A stretch of DNA of 64,000 bases from Siccibacter colletis. GTDB taxonomy: Bacteria > Pseudomonadota > Gammaproteobacteria > Enterobacterales > Enterobacteriaceae. The notes under the pieces are model-generated. The model ran no database searches. It saw nothing but the letters and a program-made list of their open reading frames with translations, and had not been told where the DNA came from. A program made the translations under genes and the position numbers. The stretch covers positions 126,001-190,000 of the forward strand of contig NZ_JMSQ01000007.1 of the NCBI RefSeq assembly GCF_000696575.1, in the 5' to 3' direction. Below, piece after piece: positions 8,004 to 19,113 of this stretch (position 1 is the stretch's first letter; every line of letters starts with the position of its first letter).

Positions 8004-8057
8004 ACCAAGGACACGGGGATTTTCAATCCCCTGCTCTACCGACTGAGCTATCCGGGC
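7982..8057 (-). tRNA. pheU: tRNA-Phe (GAA)
   Basis: This 76-base tRNA begins GCCCGGATAGCTCAGTCGG, has anticodon GAA in the loop TTGAAAA, T-arm GGTTCGATTCC and encoded CCA. The acceptor stem pairs fully. It corresponds to E. coli pheU by its place upstream of yjdC-dsbD-cutA. The gene stays complete because the integrated element restores the 3' end. It is a known integration hotspot in enterobacteria. Confidence 0.97.
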
Positions 8058-8067
8058 AACGGGGCGA

Positions 8068-8096
8068 ATTAAACCTTAATCCGCGAGTGGCGTCAA
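8068..8096 (-). promoter_or_regulatory. Promoter of tRNA-Phe gene
   Basis: On the minus strand TTGACG (-35, 8096-8091) and TTTAAT (-10, 8073-8068) are separated by 17 bp. A GC-rich discriminator (TCGCCCCG) follows, typical of stable-RNA promoters under stringent control. Confidence 0.8.
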
Positions 8097-8174
8097 CGGT
8101 GTTTTCCCCTCACCCCGTTTGTTTGCTCAACTTTACGGCGATTCTGGCGGAGTTGGCGTTAAAATGCCCAATAT

Positions 8175-10217
8175 TCACTCCTCTTCCGCATCGCTGGCAT
8201 AGGCTTTCCATCCGTCTTCAATGCCTGTAATACGACGTGTACCAGACAACGTATATCCCGCTGGTGCCGTGTTGTCATTGCGGGGTGAATCGAAGGTGAG
8301 AAAGCCTTCAATGCCGCTCTCAGCAGAGTAGTAATACAGATTAATCAGCGTGCCGATGTAGCACGCTCCGTTGTGCCAGGCTGGCAGGAGGGCAACCTGT
8401 TCAGCATAGATCACCGGGCGCCCAGCGGAATATAAATCCGCTGCGTCGGCGGGGGTGCCGGGTGGAACAGGGCAAACAGGGGCATCTTCGGCGCGGAGCG
8501 ATTTTCCGCGGGCTATGGCCTGCTGGACACGCTCCAGTTCGTCCATCAGGGATTTTTGCTCGTTCGCCGTCAGCGCCGGGGTTGCATCTTCTGTGGGTGA
8601 AAGCCGCAGATCGTAGTAATAACGCACCGTTACCGCCGGAGCCTTCGCGGCATCGCTGAACGGACGCAGCAGCCAGTAGGTATCTGAGCCAAACACACCG
8701 TCGCGCAACAGGGCATAGATCTGGCCATTTATCTCGATCCACTCCGCATGCTGGTCGGCACCGCGCCCGGCAGTAGAGTACAGCACGCCGGACATCGGCC
8801 ACATAGCAACGTTGGCGTTATACCGTGAGCGCGAATCGACAACCGAGAAGCGATCATCCGTGTTTTTACGCACCCCCGTATAGTTATACAGGCTGGTGCC
8901 GCCCACATAGCTGTCAACGATCAGATCGCGCTTACCGTCGTTATCCAGGTCTACAAGCGTATAACTGATGCCTGCTTCGTTACCATCCACCACAATTTTC
9001 GAATTTACAAACGCCTGCCACTCGTCGTCGCTGATCGCTGCTGAGGGTTTGCGGTCAGGCGTGTCGGGGTTCAGCGTGAACTGGGTTTGCACGGCCTTCA
9101 CCGGGAAGCGTTGCGCCAGGGCGGTGACGGCATCTTTGTCCTGAAGGGTGTCCATTGCAGCGCGCAACGTTTTCAGCGCCAGCCGATCGGTATCGACATC
9201 CGCTTTCATGCGTACGTTGCTGATCAGTGTCGGCAGGATCCAGACGCCGCCTGCACCCATGCCACTGCACATTCCTGAAGAGATCGCTTCACTCCTGACG
9301 AAGCCTTCGCCATTCCAGTAGCGGCTCTCGGCGGAAAAGCAGTCGCCGAGCCCGCGCCCTTTATGCGATGAAAAAATGAATCCATCGGTAAAGTCGCTGG
9401 CGTCACTGGTGACGAACTGAGGCGGCGTGTTAAGCGCGTTGTCGGTAAACCAGACGGCATAACTTTCGTTATAGGCACCGCGCCAGCAGAGGGTGGTGAC
9501 GGTAACGTGCTTATCGTCGATGGGCGTTTTAACCCACGGCTCCGCACGTTCTTCCTCTCCGATATCGCACTCCGCGGCGAATTTCTCTCGCAGCTGCGGC
9601 TCGATTTTTGCCAGCTCGGCAGGCGTCAGCGGTACAGATTTTGCGTCAGAAATGGCGGGATAACGCGCTACCAGAGGGATGTCGCGGGGCATTAATACCG
9701 TATTGTTGCTGCGTTTTCCCGGGCGTATCAGCGCGCCCGGAGTATTAACGCGCTGCTGAAAGTCGTCCATTTTCAACAGCACCGCGTTGGAGCCAGAAGA
9801 GGAGAGCCTCAGGCGGCGCGTTTTGCTGCCAAATTCTATAAGGCGGTCCTCGCGCAACGCCTGGAGTAGCGCATCACGTTGGGTTGCATTGAGTAGCAGA
9901 TAGCCGTTCTCTCCCCACTCCAGCGAGCCTTTGGAATTACCATCAATAAACAGCGTCTCCGGTGACAGTGACTCAGGATCGGCGATCTCGTTGGCGAAGG
10001 TTGCCTGAACATTAACCTGCGCCAGAGGTCCGGCTTTACGGGTCAGCAATACGCTGATTTCGCCATCATTAACGCCATAACCCGCCGCCCGGCAGGTGCC
10101 GGTGTTATCGCAGGCGATTTCCCAGTCGTTATGTTGAAACTTGATGCCCTCGAGTGGGGCCGCATGAAGCGAAGCGCTGAACAGGGCGGCAAACAGGGCC
10201 GTCGGCAGGAGACGCAT
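8175..10217 (-). CDS. Exported DUF1176 family protein
   Basis: The 680-aa product has a cleavable signal peptide (LLPTALFAALFSASLHA then APLEG). The N-terminal half looks like DUF1176: the paired Cys segment NDWEIACDNTGTCRAAGY, the GALIRPGKRSNN region, and Cys residues around DCFSAESRYWNG and SSGMCSGM. The C-terminal half has an EF-hand-like LVDLDNDGKRDLIVDSY, as seen in FG-GAP-type calcium-binding repeats. Several Cys pairs suggest periplasmic disulfides, notable next to dsbD. It is a monocistronic unit between tRNA-Phe and yjdC, a slot without this gene in E. coli. Function unknown. Confidence 0.82.
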   Translation of the reverse strand: MRLLPTALFAALFSASLHAAPLEGIKFQHNDWEIACDNTGTCRAAGYGVNDGEISVLLTRKAGPLAQVNVQATFANEIADPESLSPETLFIDGNSKGSLEWGENGYLLLNATQRDALLQALREDRLIEFGSKTRRLRLSSSGSNAVLLKMDDFQQRVNTPGALIRPGKRSNNTVLMPRDIPLVARYPAISDAKSVPLTPAELAKIEPQLREKFAAECDIGEEERAEPWVKTPIDDKHVTVTTLCWRGAYNESYAVWFTDNALNTPPQFVTSDASDFTDGFIFSSHKGRGLGDCFSAESRYWNGEGFVRSEAISSGMCSGMGAGGVWILPTLISNVRMKADVDTDRLALKTLRAAMDTLQDKDAVTALAQRFPVKAVQTQFTLNPDTPDRKPSAAISDDEWQAFVNSKIVVDGNEAGISYTLVDLDNDGKRDLIVDSYVGGTSLYNYTGVRKNTDDRFSVVDSRSRYNANVAMWPMSGVLYSTAGRGADQHAEWIEINGQIYALLRDGVFGSDTYWLLRPFSDAAKAPAVTVRYYYDLRLSPTEDATPALTANEQKSLMDELERVQQAIARGKSLRAEDAPVCPVPPGTPADAADLYSAGRPVIYAEQVALLPAWHNGACYIGTLINLYYYSAESGIEGFLTFDSPRNDNTAPAGYTLSGTRRITGIEDGWKAYASDAEEE

Positions 10218-10296
10218 ATAAAGTCCTTTTTAAGAGTAAAATCGGACAAAGTATATGCGTATCAGGGTGATAACTATACTGCCAGAACCAGCAGGT

Positions 10297-10872
10297 TCAG
10301 GTCAGCGCGCCGCCTTTGCGGCACTGGGAGAAGCGCAGAATATCTTCCGCCAGCTGGCGTGCAGTATCCACATCCGCCTGGCTGCGATTGACCAACATCC
10401 GGCTCAGGCAGCCTTCCAGCACCAGCTCCATCTGTTTTGCCACCATCGCCGGGTCGTCCACTTCCAGCTCGGTCAGCAGCTGATGGCTGAAGTCGTACGC
10501 ATTGCGCTTCTGCTGATCGGCAAGCTGGTGAATCGGGTGCGTCGGGTCGGGGAAAAAGGTGCAGGCAGCGATAAACAGGCAGCCCGGATAACGCTGACGG
10601 GTCACGCAGTCGGTCAGCGCCTGATAGCGCGCCAGCAGTTTTTGCTCGTGAGTTTGCGTGTCGTCGTGCAGCAGTTGGCGACGCCAGGCGTCAACCTGCT
10701 GGCTGAGATGCCGCAGTGCGTCGTAAAGCAGCGCTTCGCTGTCCGGCCAGAAACGTTCGAGCGCTTCCAGCGGGTAGTCGACGCGGGTGGCTACCATGTC
10801 CAGCGTGGTGCTGGAGAGTCCTTGCTGTTCAAGGAGTTGCAGAGCCTGGTCTAGAACCGCTTCGCGTTCCAC
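10297..10872 (-). CDS. yjdC: TetR-family regulator YjdC
   Basis: This 191-aa protein is very close to E. coli YjdC. It has an N-terminal helix-turn-helix ([24 protein letters not shown], stated here by its ends) and a ligand-type C-terminal domain including [20 protein letters not shown] 10872 is chosen over the ATG five codons upstream because that ATG is itself part of the ribosome binding site (GGAGGA) and GTG gives the E. coli length. It follows dsbD by 49 bp on the same strand and is probably the last gene of cutA-dsbD-yjdC. Target genes are not known to me. Confidence 0.9.
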   Translation of the reverse strand: MEREAVLDQALQLLEQQGLSSTTLDMVATRVDYPLEALERFWPDSEALLYDALRHLSQQVDAWRRQLLHDDTQTHEQKLLARYQALTDCVTRQRYPGCLFIAACTFFPDPTHPIHQLADQQKRNAYDFSHQLLTELEVDDPAMVAKQMELVLEGCLSRMLVNRSQADVDTARQLAEDILRFSQCRKGGALT

Positions 10873-10921
10873 AGACTGTTCCTCCATTTATTTCGGTGAT
10901 TTATCCCACATAGAGTGTCGT

Positions 10922-12628
10922 TTACCGATCCCGATTGCGCAAATGACGGGTAAACGCCTCTGCCTTTGTAAAACCGGTAACCCGGCGGGCCGGTTGTTCG
11001 CGCCCGTCGGCGTCAAAGAACAAAATCGTCGGCAGACCGAGCACCTTAAGGTGCGCGAGCAGGGCGCGATCCTGGGCGTTATTGGCGGTGACGTCCGCCT
11101 GCAGCAGCACGGTATCCCTCAGCGCCTGCTGCACCTGCGGATCGCTGAAAGTGTATTTCTCAAACTCCTTACAGGCGACGCACCAGTCGGCGTACAGATC
11201 GAGCATCACCGGCTTGCCCTTCGCCGCCGCCAGCGCGGCATTCAGATCATCAACGCTGGCGATGCGGGTGAAGTTGAGATGAGTCTGGTTTTGCGCTATT
11301 GGCACACCAAACGCCCAGTCCTGCAGCGGGCGCGCGCTGATGACCGCGGCGGCCAGCAGCAGGATCTGCACTACGCGCACCCAGGCGCGGGTAGCGCTCA
11401 GGCTGGCGATAAAGGCCCAGACAGAGAAGGCGACGCCGAGCGCCGACCACATCCGCAGCCCCCAGGGTTCGCCCACCACGCGCTCCAGCAGAAATACCGG
11501 CAGGGCGAGGATGACAAACCCGAATGCGACTTTCACTTTCTCCATCCACGGCCCGCTTTTCGGCAGCAGACGGTTGCCGAATACTGTCACCAGCACCAGC
11601 GGCAGCCCCATGCCGAGCGCGTAGAGATAGAGCGTGCCGCCGCCGAGCCACAGGTTACCGCTCTGGGCGATGTAGAGCAGAATGGCGCTGAGCGGCGCAG
11701 TGGTGCAGGGGGAGCAGATCAGCCCGGCAATCGCGCCCATCGCGAATACGCCACCCGGCGAGCCGCCGCGCTGGCGGTTACTCATCAGGGTTAAGCGCGT
11801 CTGAAGCGCAGACGGCAGTTGCAGGGTAAACAGGCCGAACATCGACAGCGCCAGCAGCACGAAAACGATCGACAGGCCGATGAGCACGTAAGGGTGCTGG
11901 AGCGCGGCCTGGAACTGAAGCCCGGCGGCGGCGACCACCAGGCCAAGCGCGGTGTAGGTCAGCGCCATGCCCTGGACGTAGATAAACGCCAGCAGCAGCG
12001 CGCGTCCGGTAGAGAGGCGTTGCTGGCCGCCCAGCACGATGCCGGAGATCAGCGGGTACATCGGGAGTACGCATGGGGTAAAGGCAATACCAATCCCAAT
12101 CAGCAGCGCCCACAGCGCCGAAAAGGGCAGCGGGGCGGGCGCGGGGCTGGCTGCTGTGTTCTCCACGGGCGCGGTACTCGCTGCCGGAGCTTGCTCGGCA
12201 GGCGTGACGGCGCTCAGCGGCACCACTCGGGTTTCCGGCGGATAGCAGAACCCGGCAGCGGCACAGCCCTGATAGGTCACGGTCAGGGTTGCGCCCGGCC
12301 CGGCGCGGCGAATATCGACGGGCAGCTGCAGCTGGCGGGTGTAGATCTCGCTCTTGCCGTAGAACTCATCCTCGTGCGGCGTGCCCGGCGGCAGCGCCAG
12401 CGGCGCGGTTTCCGCCTGTGCCGGGGTGACGGCGATCTGCTTGCGGTAGAGGTAGTAACCGTCGCGGATCTGCCAGCTCAGGGTCAGATCGCGATCCTGC
12501 TGGATGAAGTCAAAAGCAAAGGCCTGGTCGGCAGGCAGATACTGGCTTTTCGGCTGGGCGTCAAAAAGCCCGGCCAGGGCTGAGGTGCTGCATAACAGCA
12601 GGATCAGCGTAAGGATGCGTTGAGCCAT
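10922..12628 (-). CDS. dsbD: Thiol:disulfide interchange protein DsbD
   Basis: DsbD moves electrons from cytoplasmic thioredoxin across the inner membrane to periplasmic DsbC, DsbG and CcmG. The 568-aa protein has a signal peptide (to Ala19), a periplasmic alpha domain with Cys122 and Cys128, and an eight-helix membrane domain with Cys in [11 protein letters not shown] and [10 protein letters not shown]. The C-terminal thioredoxin-like gamma domain has WCVAC. All six redox Cys are present. The start overlaps the end of cutA by 25 bases, indicating coupled translation. Confidence 0.97.
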   Translation of the reverse strand: MAQRILTLILLLCSTSALAGLFDAQPKSQYLPADQAFAFDFIQQDRDLTLSWQIRDGYYLYRKQIAVTPAQAETAPLALPPGTPHEDEFYGKSEIYTRQLQLPVDIRRAGPGATLTVTYQGCAAAGFCYPPETRVVPLSAVTPAEQAPAASTAPVENTAASPAPAPLPFSALWALLIGIGIAFTPCVLPMYPLISGIVLGGQQRLSTGRALLLAFIYVQGMALTYTALGLVVAAAGLQFQAALQHPYVLIGLSIVFVLLALSMFGLFTLQLPSALQTRLTLMSNRQRGGSPGGVFAMGAIAGLICSPCTTAPLSAILLYIAQSGNLWLGGGTLYLYALGMGLPLVLVTVFGNRLLPKSGPWMEKVKVAFGFVILALPVFLLERVVGEPWGLRMWSALGVAFSVWAFIASLSATRAWVRVVQILLLAAAVISARPLQDWAFGVPIAQNQTHLNFTRIASVDDLNAALAAAKGKPVMLDLYADWCVACKEFEKYTFSDPQVQQALRDTVLLQADVTANNAQDRALLAHLKVLGLPTILFFDADGREQPARRVTGFTKAEAFTRHLRNRDR

Positions 12629-12927
12629 GAGAGGTAATCACTATCTCCGTGGAGAACCGGCAGAACCAGCAATTCAGGGGTTTGATACGGGTGAAGGTTT
12701 TTCAGGCAGCGCAGCAGCGGCTCCTGACGCGAGGTGTCGCTTTTCAGCACCATCTGTACTTCGTATTCCTGCTCCAGTTTGCCTTCCCAGTAGTAGAGCG
12801 AGGTTGCGCCCGGCAGCAGCGTGACGCAGGCGGCGAGCTTTTCCGCCAGCACTTTGGCGGCCAGCTCCTGGGCGGTGGCTTCATCGGGAGCGGTACAGAG
12901 AATTACGACAGCATCGGGCTGGGTCAT
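12604..12927 (-). CDS. cutA: Divalent-cation tolerance protein CutA
   Basis: The 107-aa CutA1 protein forms a stable trimer with a ferredoxin-like fold and has been linked to copper tolerance. Family marks are [38 protein letters not shown] and the C-terminal [13 protein letters not shown]. It is first in cutA-dsbD-yjdC. The N-terminus is slightly shorter than in E. coli (112 aa). Direct metal role remains debated in the literature. Confidence 0.95.
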   Translation of the reverse strand: MTQPDAVVILCTAPDEATAQELAAKVLAEKLAACVTLLPGATSLYYWEGKLEQEYEVQMVLKSDTSRQEPLLRCLKNLHPYQTPELLVLPVLHGDSDYLSWLNASLR

Positions 12928-12976
12928 AGCAACCTCGTCTCGGCGAAAAAAGGCACTATATCACGCGGGCGGAAGG

Positions 12977-13014
12977 GCTTCATGAAACGGGCCGCTGGCG
13001 CAGCCCGCTTTTTT
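12977..13014 (-). terminator. Hairpin between dcuA and cutA
   Basis: A GC-rich stem around CGGGCCGCTGGCGCAGCCCG is flanked by AAA on the left and TTTTTT on the right. The U-tract is stronger for plus-strand transcription, but both flanking genes are minus strand, so it may act as the dcuA terminator with a modest U-run (GTTTC). Confidence 0.4.
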
Positions 13015-13033
13015 GTCACCTGAGATTACGGCT

Positions 13034-14335
13034 CTACAGCAGTACGCTGCCCAGCAGGAAGCCAAAGCAGACGGCCAGCACCACGCCGATGGTGCCGGGA
13101 ATAAAGAACGGGTGGTTAAACACGAAGCGCCCGATGCGCGTGGTGCCGGTATCGTCCATCTGTACGGCGGCGACCAGCGTCGGGTAGGTCGGCAAGATGA
13201 ACAGTCCGGATACCGCCGCGAAAGAGGCCACGGCAGTCAACGGCGACACGTTCAGCGCCAGCGCCATCGGCATCAGTGCTTTAGCCGTGGCTGCCTGAGA
13301 GTAGAGCAGGGCGGAAGCAAAGAAGAAGATCAGCGCCAGCAGCCACGGGTGCCCCTGAATCACGCTCCCGGCGGTGGCTTTGATCCAGTCGATGTTGGCA
13401 GAAACAAAGGTATCACCCAGCCAGGCGACGCCGAGAATACAGATACAGGCGCTCATGCCGGCTTTAAAGGTGCTGGAACTCAGGATGGATTCGGTTTCAA
13501 CGCGGCAAAGGATGGTCGTCAGGGTCGCGACGCTCAGCATGATAATCAGGATGGCGCTGGTGGTGTTCATTAGCGGCGTGGCGACAATGCCGAGGCTCGG
13601 GCTGTTGACGATGGCGTAGATCACCACGCAGACCACGCCGAGCAGGAACAGGCATACCGAGGTGCGTGCGCGCGGCTTCAGCTCGATTTTCTTGTCGCCG
13701 CGCAGGGCAACCAGCCCCTCTTCAAGGCGCTTCTGGTAAACCGGGTCGTCAGAGAGCTTTGAATTAAACAGCACTGACACCAGGAACGACATCACCAGCA
13801 CCGCCAGCAGCGTGGACGGGATCACCACCGACAGCAGATGAATGTAGCTGACGCCGTGGGTTTCCATCACCGACGACATATACACCACGGCGGCAGAAAT
13901 GGGGGAGGCGGTAATGGCAATCTGGGCTGCGACCACGGCGGTAGAGAGCGGACGGCACGGTTTGATGCCCTGCTCTTTCGCCACTTCGGCAATCACCGGC
14001 AGGGTGGCGAGCGAGATATTGCCGGTGCCGGCGAAGATGGTCAGAAAATACGTGACCACCGGCGCGAGAATGGTGATGTATTTCGGGTTGCGGCGCAGCA
14101 GTTTCTCGGTCTGGTGGACGAGATAATCCAGACCGCCAGCCACCTGCATGGCAGAGATAGCCGCGATCACCGCCATGATGATGGAGATAACGTCAAAAGG
14201 AATATTCCCCGGTTTGACGCCGATGGCGGCCAGCACCAGCACCCCGAGGCCACCGGCAAAGCCGATGCCTATCCCCCCGAGCCTGGCGCCGATATAGATC
14301 GCCAGCAGAACGATGATGAGTTCAACGACTATCAT
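13034..14335 (-). CDS. dcuA: Anaerobic C4-dicarboxylate transporter DcuA
   Basis: This 433-aa inner-membrane carrier takes up or exchanges aspartate, fumarate, malate and succinate. It has about ten hydrophobic segments and the family runs IFAGTGNISLATLPVIAEVA, ASPISAAVVYMSS and YSQAATAKALMPMALAL. The start is set at 14335 (MIVVELIIVLLAI) because AAGGA precedes it and the length equals E. coli DcuA; 25 upstream codons in the frame are non-coding. aspA lies upstream on the same strand, separated by a strong terminator. Aspartate taken up here feeds AspA, and fumarate feeds Frd. Confidence 0.97.
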   Translation of the reverse strand: MIVVELIIVLLAIYIGARLGGIGIGFAGGLGVLVLAAIGVKPGNIPFDVISIIMAVIAAISAMQVAGGLDYLVHQTEKLLRRNPKYITILAPVVTYFLTIFAGTGNISLATLPVIAEVAKEQGIKPCRPLSTAVVAAQIAITASPISAAVVYMSSVMETHGVSYIHLLSVVIPSTLLAVLVMSFLVSVLFNSKLSDDPVYQKRLEEGLVALRGDKKIELKPRARTSVCLFLLGVVCVVIYAIVNSPSLGIVATPLMNTTSAILIIMLSVATLTTILCRVETESILSSSTFKAGMSACICILGVAWLGDTFVSANIDWIKATAGSVIQGHPWLLALIFFFASALLYSQAATAKALMPMALALNVSPLTAVASFAAVSGLFILPTYPTLVAAVQMDDTGTTRIGRFVFNHPFFIPGTIGVVLAVCFGFLLGSVLL

Positions 14336-14403
14336 GATTGCTTCCTTGTGAGTTAAGTAATAGATAAACGAATGTTGTGATTTCGTAGCCGTATAAAACG
14401 AAA

Positions 14404-14428
14404 AAGGCACGTCCGGAGGACGTGCCTT
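14404..14428 (-). terminator. Terminator between aspA and dcuA
   Basis: An 11-bp perfect stem (AAGGCACGTCC / GGACGTGCCTT) with a 3-base loop, 22 bp after the aspA stop, is followed on the minus strand by TTTTTCGTTTT. It should end most aspA transcripts, leaving dcuA to readthrough or its own promoter. Confidence 0.88.
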
Positions 14429-14450
14429 GATAAGCGTTTACCCTGTTCTG

Positions 14451-15887
14451 TTATTGTTCGCTTTCATCGGTATAACGTTTCGCTTTATAAACCGGATGCA
14501 TCAGATTATGCACCGAGAAAATATCGTCAAGCTCTGCTTCAGAGAGCAGACCTCGTTCCAGTACCACTTCACGCACGCTCTTACCGGTTTCGGCGCAGAT
14601 TTTACCCACGATGTCGCCATTGTGGTGGCCGATGAACGGATTAAGGTAGGTGACGATACCGATGGAGTTATAAACGTAACCTTCGCACACTTCTTTGTTC
14701 GCGGTTATGCCATTGACGCATTTTTCCAGCAGGTTGTAGCAGGCGTTGGTCAGAATGTGAATGGATTCAAACATCGCCTGGCCAATTACCGGCTCCATGA
14801 CGTTCAGCTGCAGCTGGCCCGCTTCGGACGCCATAGTGACGGTGGTGTCGTTGCCGATCACCTTGAAGCACACCTGGTTCACCACTTCCGGCACTACCGG
14901 GTTCACTTTCGCCGGCATGATGGACGAGCCCGCCTGGAGTTCCGGCAGGTTGATTTCGTTCAGGCCAGAGCGCGGGCCTGACGAGAGCAGGCGCAGGTCG
15001 TTACAGATCTTGGAGAGTTTTACCGCCAGGCGCTTCAGGGAGCTGTGCACCATCACATAGGCGCCGCAGTCTGACGTCGCTTCGATCAGGTCTTCCGCCG
15101 GCACCACCGGCAGGTTGCTCACTTCCGCCAGCTTCTGCACTGCCAGCTGCTGGTAGCCGTCCGGGGTGTTGAGGCGAGTACCGATGGCCGTTGCGCCGAG
15201 GTTCACTTCCAGCAGCAGTTCCGCGGTGCGCAGCAGGTTTTTGGTTTCTTCATTCAGCAGCACGCTAAAGGCATGGAACTCCTGGCCGAGGGTCATCGGC
15301 ACCGCATCCTGCAGCTGGGTACGGCCCATCTTCAGGATGGTTTCGAACTCTACCGCTTTACGCTGGAAGCCTTCGCCCAGCTGGTTAATCGCATCGACCA
15401 GCTTAACGATAGAGGTGTAAACGGCGATACGGAAACCGGTCGGGTAGGCGTCGTTGGTGGACTGGCACTTGTTAACGTGATCGTTCGGGTTGAGGTACTG
15501 ATACTCACCTTTCTGGTGGCCCAGCAGCTCAAGGCCGATGTTGGCCAGAACCTCGTTGGTATTCATGTTAACGGAAGTGCCCGCGCCGCCCTGGTAAACG
15601 TCCACCGGGAACTGATCCATGCACTTGCCGTTGTTCAGGACTTCATCACATGCTGCGATAATCGCGTTGGCCACTTTCTTAGGAATGGTTTGCAGTTCCT
15701 TGTTGGCCAGCGCCGCGGCTTTTTTCACCATCACCATGCCACGCACAAACTCAGGGATGTCGCTGATTTTGCTGTTGCTGATGTAGAAATTCTCAATCGC
15801 TCTCAGAGTGTGTACACCATAGTAGGCATCCGCTGGAACTTCCCTGGTACCCAACAAATCTTCTTCGATACGAATGTTGTTTAACAT
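14451..15887 (-). CDS. aspA: Aspartate ammonia-lyase (aspartase)
   Basis: AspA deaminates L-aspartate to fumarate, supplying an electron acceptor for anaerobic respiration. The 478-aa protein has the fumarase/aspartase signature [12 protein letters not shown] and conserved [13 protein letters not shown] and [11 protein letters not shown] segments. ATG 15887 ([13 protein letters not shown]) is chosen, with AAGG upstream; the six preceding codons are outside the known protein. A CRP-like site lies 187-202 bp upstream. Aspartase is known to be catabolite-controlled in E. coli. Confidence 0.97.
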   Translation of the reverse strand: MLNNIRIEEDLLGTREVPADAYYGVHTLRAIENFYISNSKISDIPEFVRGMVMVKKAAALANKELQTIPKKVANAIIAACDEVLNNGKCMDQFPVDVYQGGAGTSVNMNTNEVLANIGLELLGHQKGEYQYLNPNDHVNKCQSTNDAYPTGFRIAVYTSIVKLVDAINQLGEGFQRKAVEFETILKMGRTQLQDAVPMTLGQEFHAFSVLLNEETKNLLRTAELLLEVNLGATAIGTRLNTPDGYQQLAVQKLAEVSNLPVVPAEDLIEATSDCGAYVMVHSSLKRLAVKLSKICNDLRLLSSGPRSGLNEINLPELQAGSSIMPAKVNPVVPEVVNQVCFKVIGNDTTVTMASEAGQLQLNVMEPVIGQAMFESIHILTNACYNLLEKCVNGITANKEVCEGYVYNSIGIVTYLNPFIGHHNGDIVGKICAETGKSVREVVLERGLLSEAELDDIFSVHNLMHPVYKAKRYTDESEQ

Positions 15888-16073
15888 GTGAACCTTCTTT
15901 TTCAAGCTGCCGATGAAAACACTAAATACGCAGTATTTATGTGGTTATGCTGGTTTTCAGACCGACGATTATTTCCTTAATCGCTCTGATACCCACGATC
16001 ATATGCTGATAATAGCGAAATGCAGTAATCTGGATCACTTATTATGACAACAATTTCATTACATTTATTAATA

Positions 16074-16089
16074 TGTGAAATGGCTCACC
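16074..16089. promoter_or_regulatory. CRP-like site between aspA and fxsA
   Basis: TGTGA-AATGGC-TCACC matches the CRP consensus TGTGA-N6-TCACA at nine of ten half-site positions. It lies in the 339-bp divergent region between aspA (start 15887) and fxsA (start 16227). Its distance from aspA is compatible with an upstream promoter; I cannot place the -10 with confidence. Confidence 0.6.
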
Positions 16090-16226
16090 GCAAAAAACTT
16101 TACCCATCCCTTACCCGCAGCCCGCATTGAAATCCCGCGTGGTCGCCTCCATTACCTCTGGATGGCGTTTCGCCACCCCATTTTCGCTGAGGCCTTGCGG
16201 CGTCAGCTTATCGACAGGAGAACCCA

Positions 16227-16703
16227 GTGCGCTGGATACCGTTAGTTGCCATATTTCTTTACGTTTATATCGAGATCTCCATCTTCATCCAGGTCGCCCA
16301 CGTCTTTGGCGTGCTGCTGACGCTGCTGCTGGTGGTATTCACCTCGATTATTGGTATGTCGCTGGTGCGCAACCAGGGCTTTAAAAACCTGATGATCATG
16401 CAGCAGAAGCTGGAAGCAGGCGAAAGCCCGGCGGCAGAGATGATCAAAAGCGTGTCGCTGATTATCTCCGGCCTGCTGCTCATCATTCCCGGCTTCTTTA
16501 CCGACTTCCTCGGCCTGCTGTTGCTTCTGCCACCGGTGCAGAAACTGCTGACCCTGCGCCTGATGCCGCACCTGCGCTTTAACCGTATGCCGGGCGGCGG
16601 CTTCACTACGGGTGACAGCAACGGGCAGACCATCGACGGCGAATATCAACGTAAAGATGAAACGCCGCGACGCTTGGAAGATCGCGATCGCGACGGCCAA
16701 TAA
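16227..16703 (+). CDS. fxsA: FxsA membrane protein
   Basis: A 158-aa inner-membrane protein with hydrophobic segments at about 4-20, 25-45 and 75-100 and a polar C-terminal tail. In E. coli, overproduction of FxsA relieves exclusion of phage T7 by the F factor (PifA). GTG 16227 follows CAGGAG. The sequence is collinear with E. coli FxsA, including the PHLRFNRMPGGGF run. Normal cellular role unknown. yjeH, which lies next in E. coli, is missing here: groS follows after 128 bp. Confidence 0.93.
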   Translation: MRWIPLVAIFLYVYIEISIFIQVAHVFGVLLTLLLVVFTSIIGMSLVRNQGFKNLMIMQQKLEAGESPAAEMIKSVSLIISGLLLIIPGFFTDFLGLLLLLPPVQKLLTLRLMPHLRFNRMPGGGFTTGDSNGQTIDGEYQRKDETPRRLEDRDRDGQ

Positions 16704-16720
16704 AAAATTTTTGTTATTCC

Positions 16721-16752
16721 CCCCTTGAAGGGGGAATTTTCTATCCCCATCT
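16721..16752 (+). promoter_or_regulatory. Sigma-32 heat-shock promoter of groSL
   Basis: The -35 CCCCTTGAA (core CTTGAA, 16724-16729) and -10 CCCCATCT (16745-16752) are spaced by 15 bp, matching the sigma-32 consensus. It lies 80 bp upstream of groS and is nearly the same as the E. coli groE promoter as I recall it. The CCCCTTGAAGGGG palindrome overlaps the -35. Confidence 0.88.
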
Positions 16753-16831
16753 CTCAGGTCACCAGCCGATAACCCGTTAGGGTCGGCGTTACCCCACAAC
16801 TGATACTGACTTTCTCAAAGGAGAGCTATCA

Positions 16832-17125
16832 ATGAGTATTCGTCCGTTACATGATCGTGTCATCGTCAAGCGTAAAGAGGTTGAGTCCAAATCTGCAGGC
16901 GGCATCGTGCTGACCGGTAGCGCAGCAGGTAAATCAACCCGTGGCGAAATCATCGCAGTCGGTAAGGGCCGCATCCTTGATAACGGTAGCGTTCAGCCGC
17001 TGGACGTAAAAGTTGGCGATATCGTCATCTTTAACGATGGTTACGGTGTGAAAGCTGAAAAGATCGACAATGAAGAAGTGCTGATCATGTCTGAAAGCGA
17101 CATTCTGGCGATTGTTGAAGCGTAA
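16832..17125 (+). CDS. groS: Co-chaperonin GroES
   Basis: The 97-aa heptameric lid of the GroEL folding chamber. It begins [20 protein letters not shown]; the mobile loop that contacts GroEL is [14 protein letters not shown] at about residues 20-33, and the roof loop is near residue 50. AGGAG precedes the start. It is first in the groSL operon behind the sigma-32 promoter at 16721. Confidence 0.98.
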   Translation: MSIRPLHDRVIVKRKEVESKSAGGIVLTGSAAGKSTRGEIIAVGKGRILDNGSVQPLDVKVGDIVIFNDGYGVKAEKIDNEEVLIMSESDILAIVEA

Positions 17126-17159
17126 TCCACGCGCGAACTCACTGAACATACGAATTTAA

Positions 17160-18818
<1,659 letters not shown>

Positions 18819-18860
18819 TTGCCCTGAGCGCAGCGTCTCGTCTGCGCTCTTCCGCACCAG

Positions 18861-18891
18861 AAAACCGGCTGATGTTTCAGCCGGTTTTTTT
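18861..18891 (+). terminator. groSL terminator
   Basis: A stem AAAACCGGCTGA / TCAGCCGGTTTT with loop TGTT runs into a T7 tract, 42 bp after the groL stop. Strong rho-independent terminator. Confidence 0.92.
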
Positions 18892-19113
18892 ATGCGCTGA
18901 AAACCTTAACACCCTGCGTTCCGTCTGAAAAATACCCCCAGCTGATTCTGAGTTTCCCGCTCCTGTGGCCGTGTCGCTTGTTACACCCGTTACAAAAGGT
19001 CATATAACGCCTGTCGTTGCCATGAGTTTCTGCTCCGGCACCGATCTGGCTGGCCTGCGGCGATACATGACATCCGCTGCGCCATAACCGATAACGGGAA
19101 AAAGGAAATCTAT

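Noticed and set aside
10787..12583. Long plus-strand frames opposite yjdC and dsbD
   Set aside because: They are shadows of two conserved genes, with unlikely composition (Arg, Gln and His runs).
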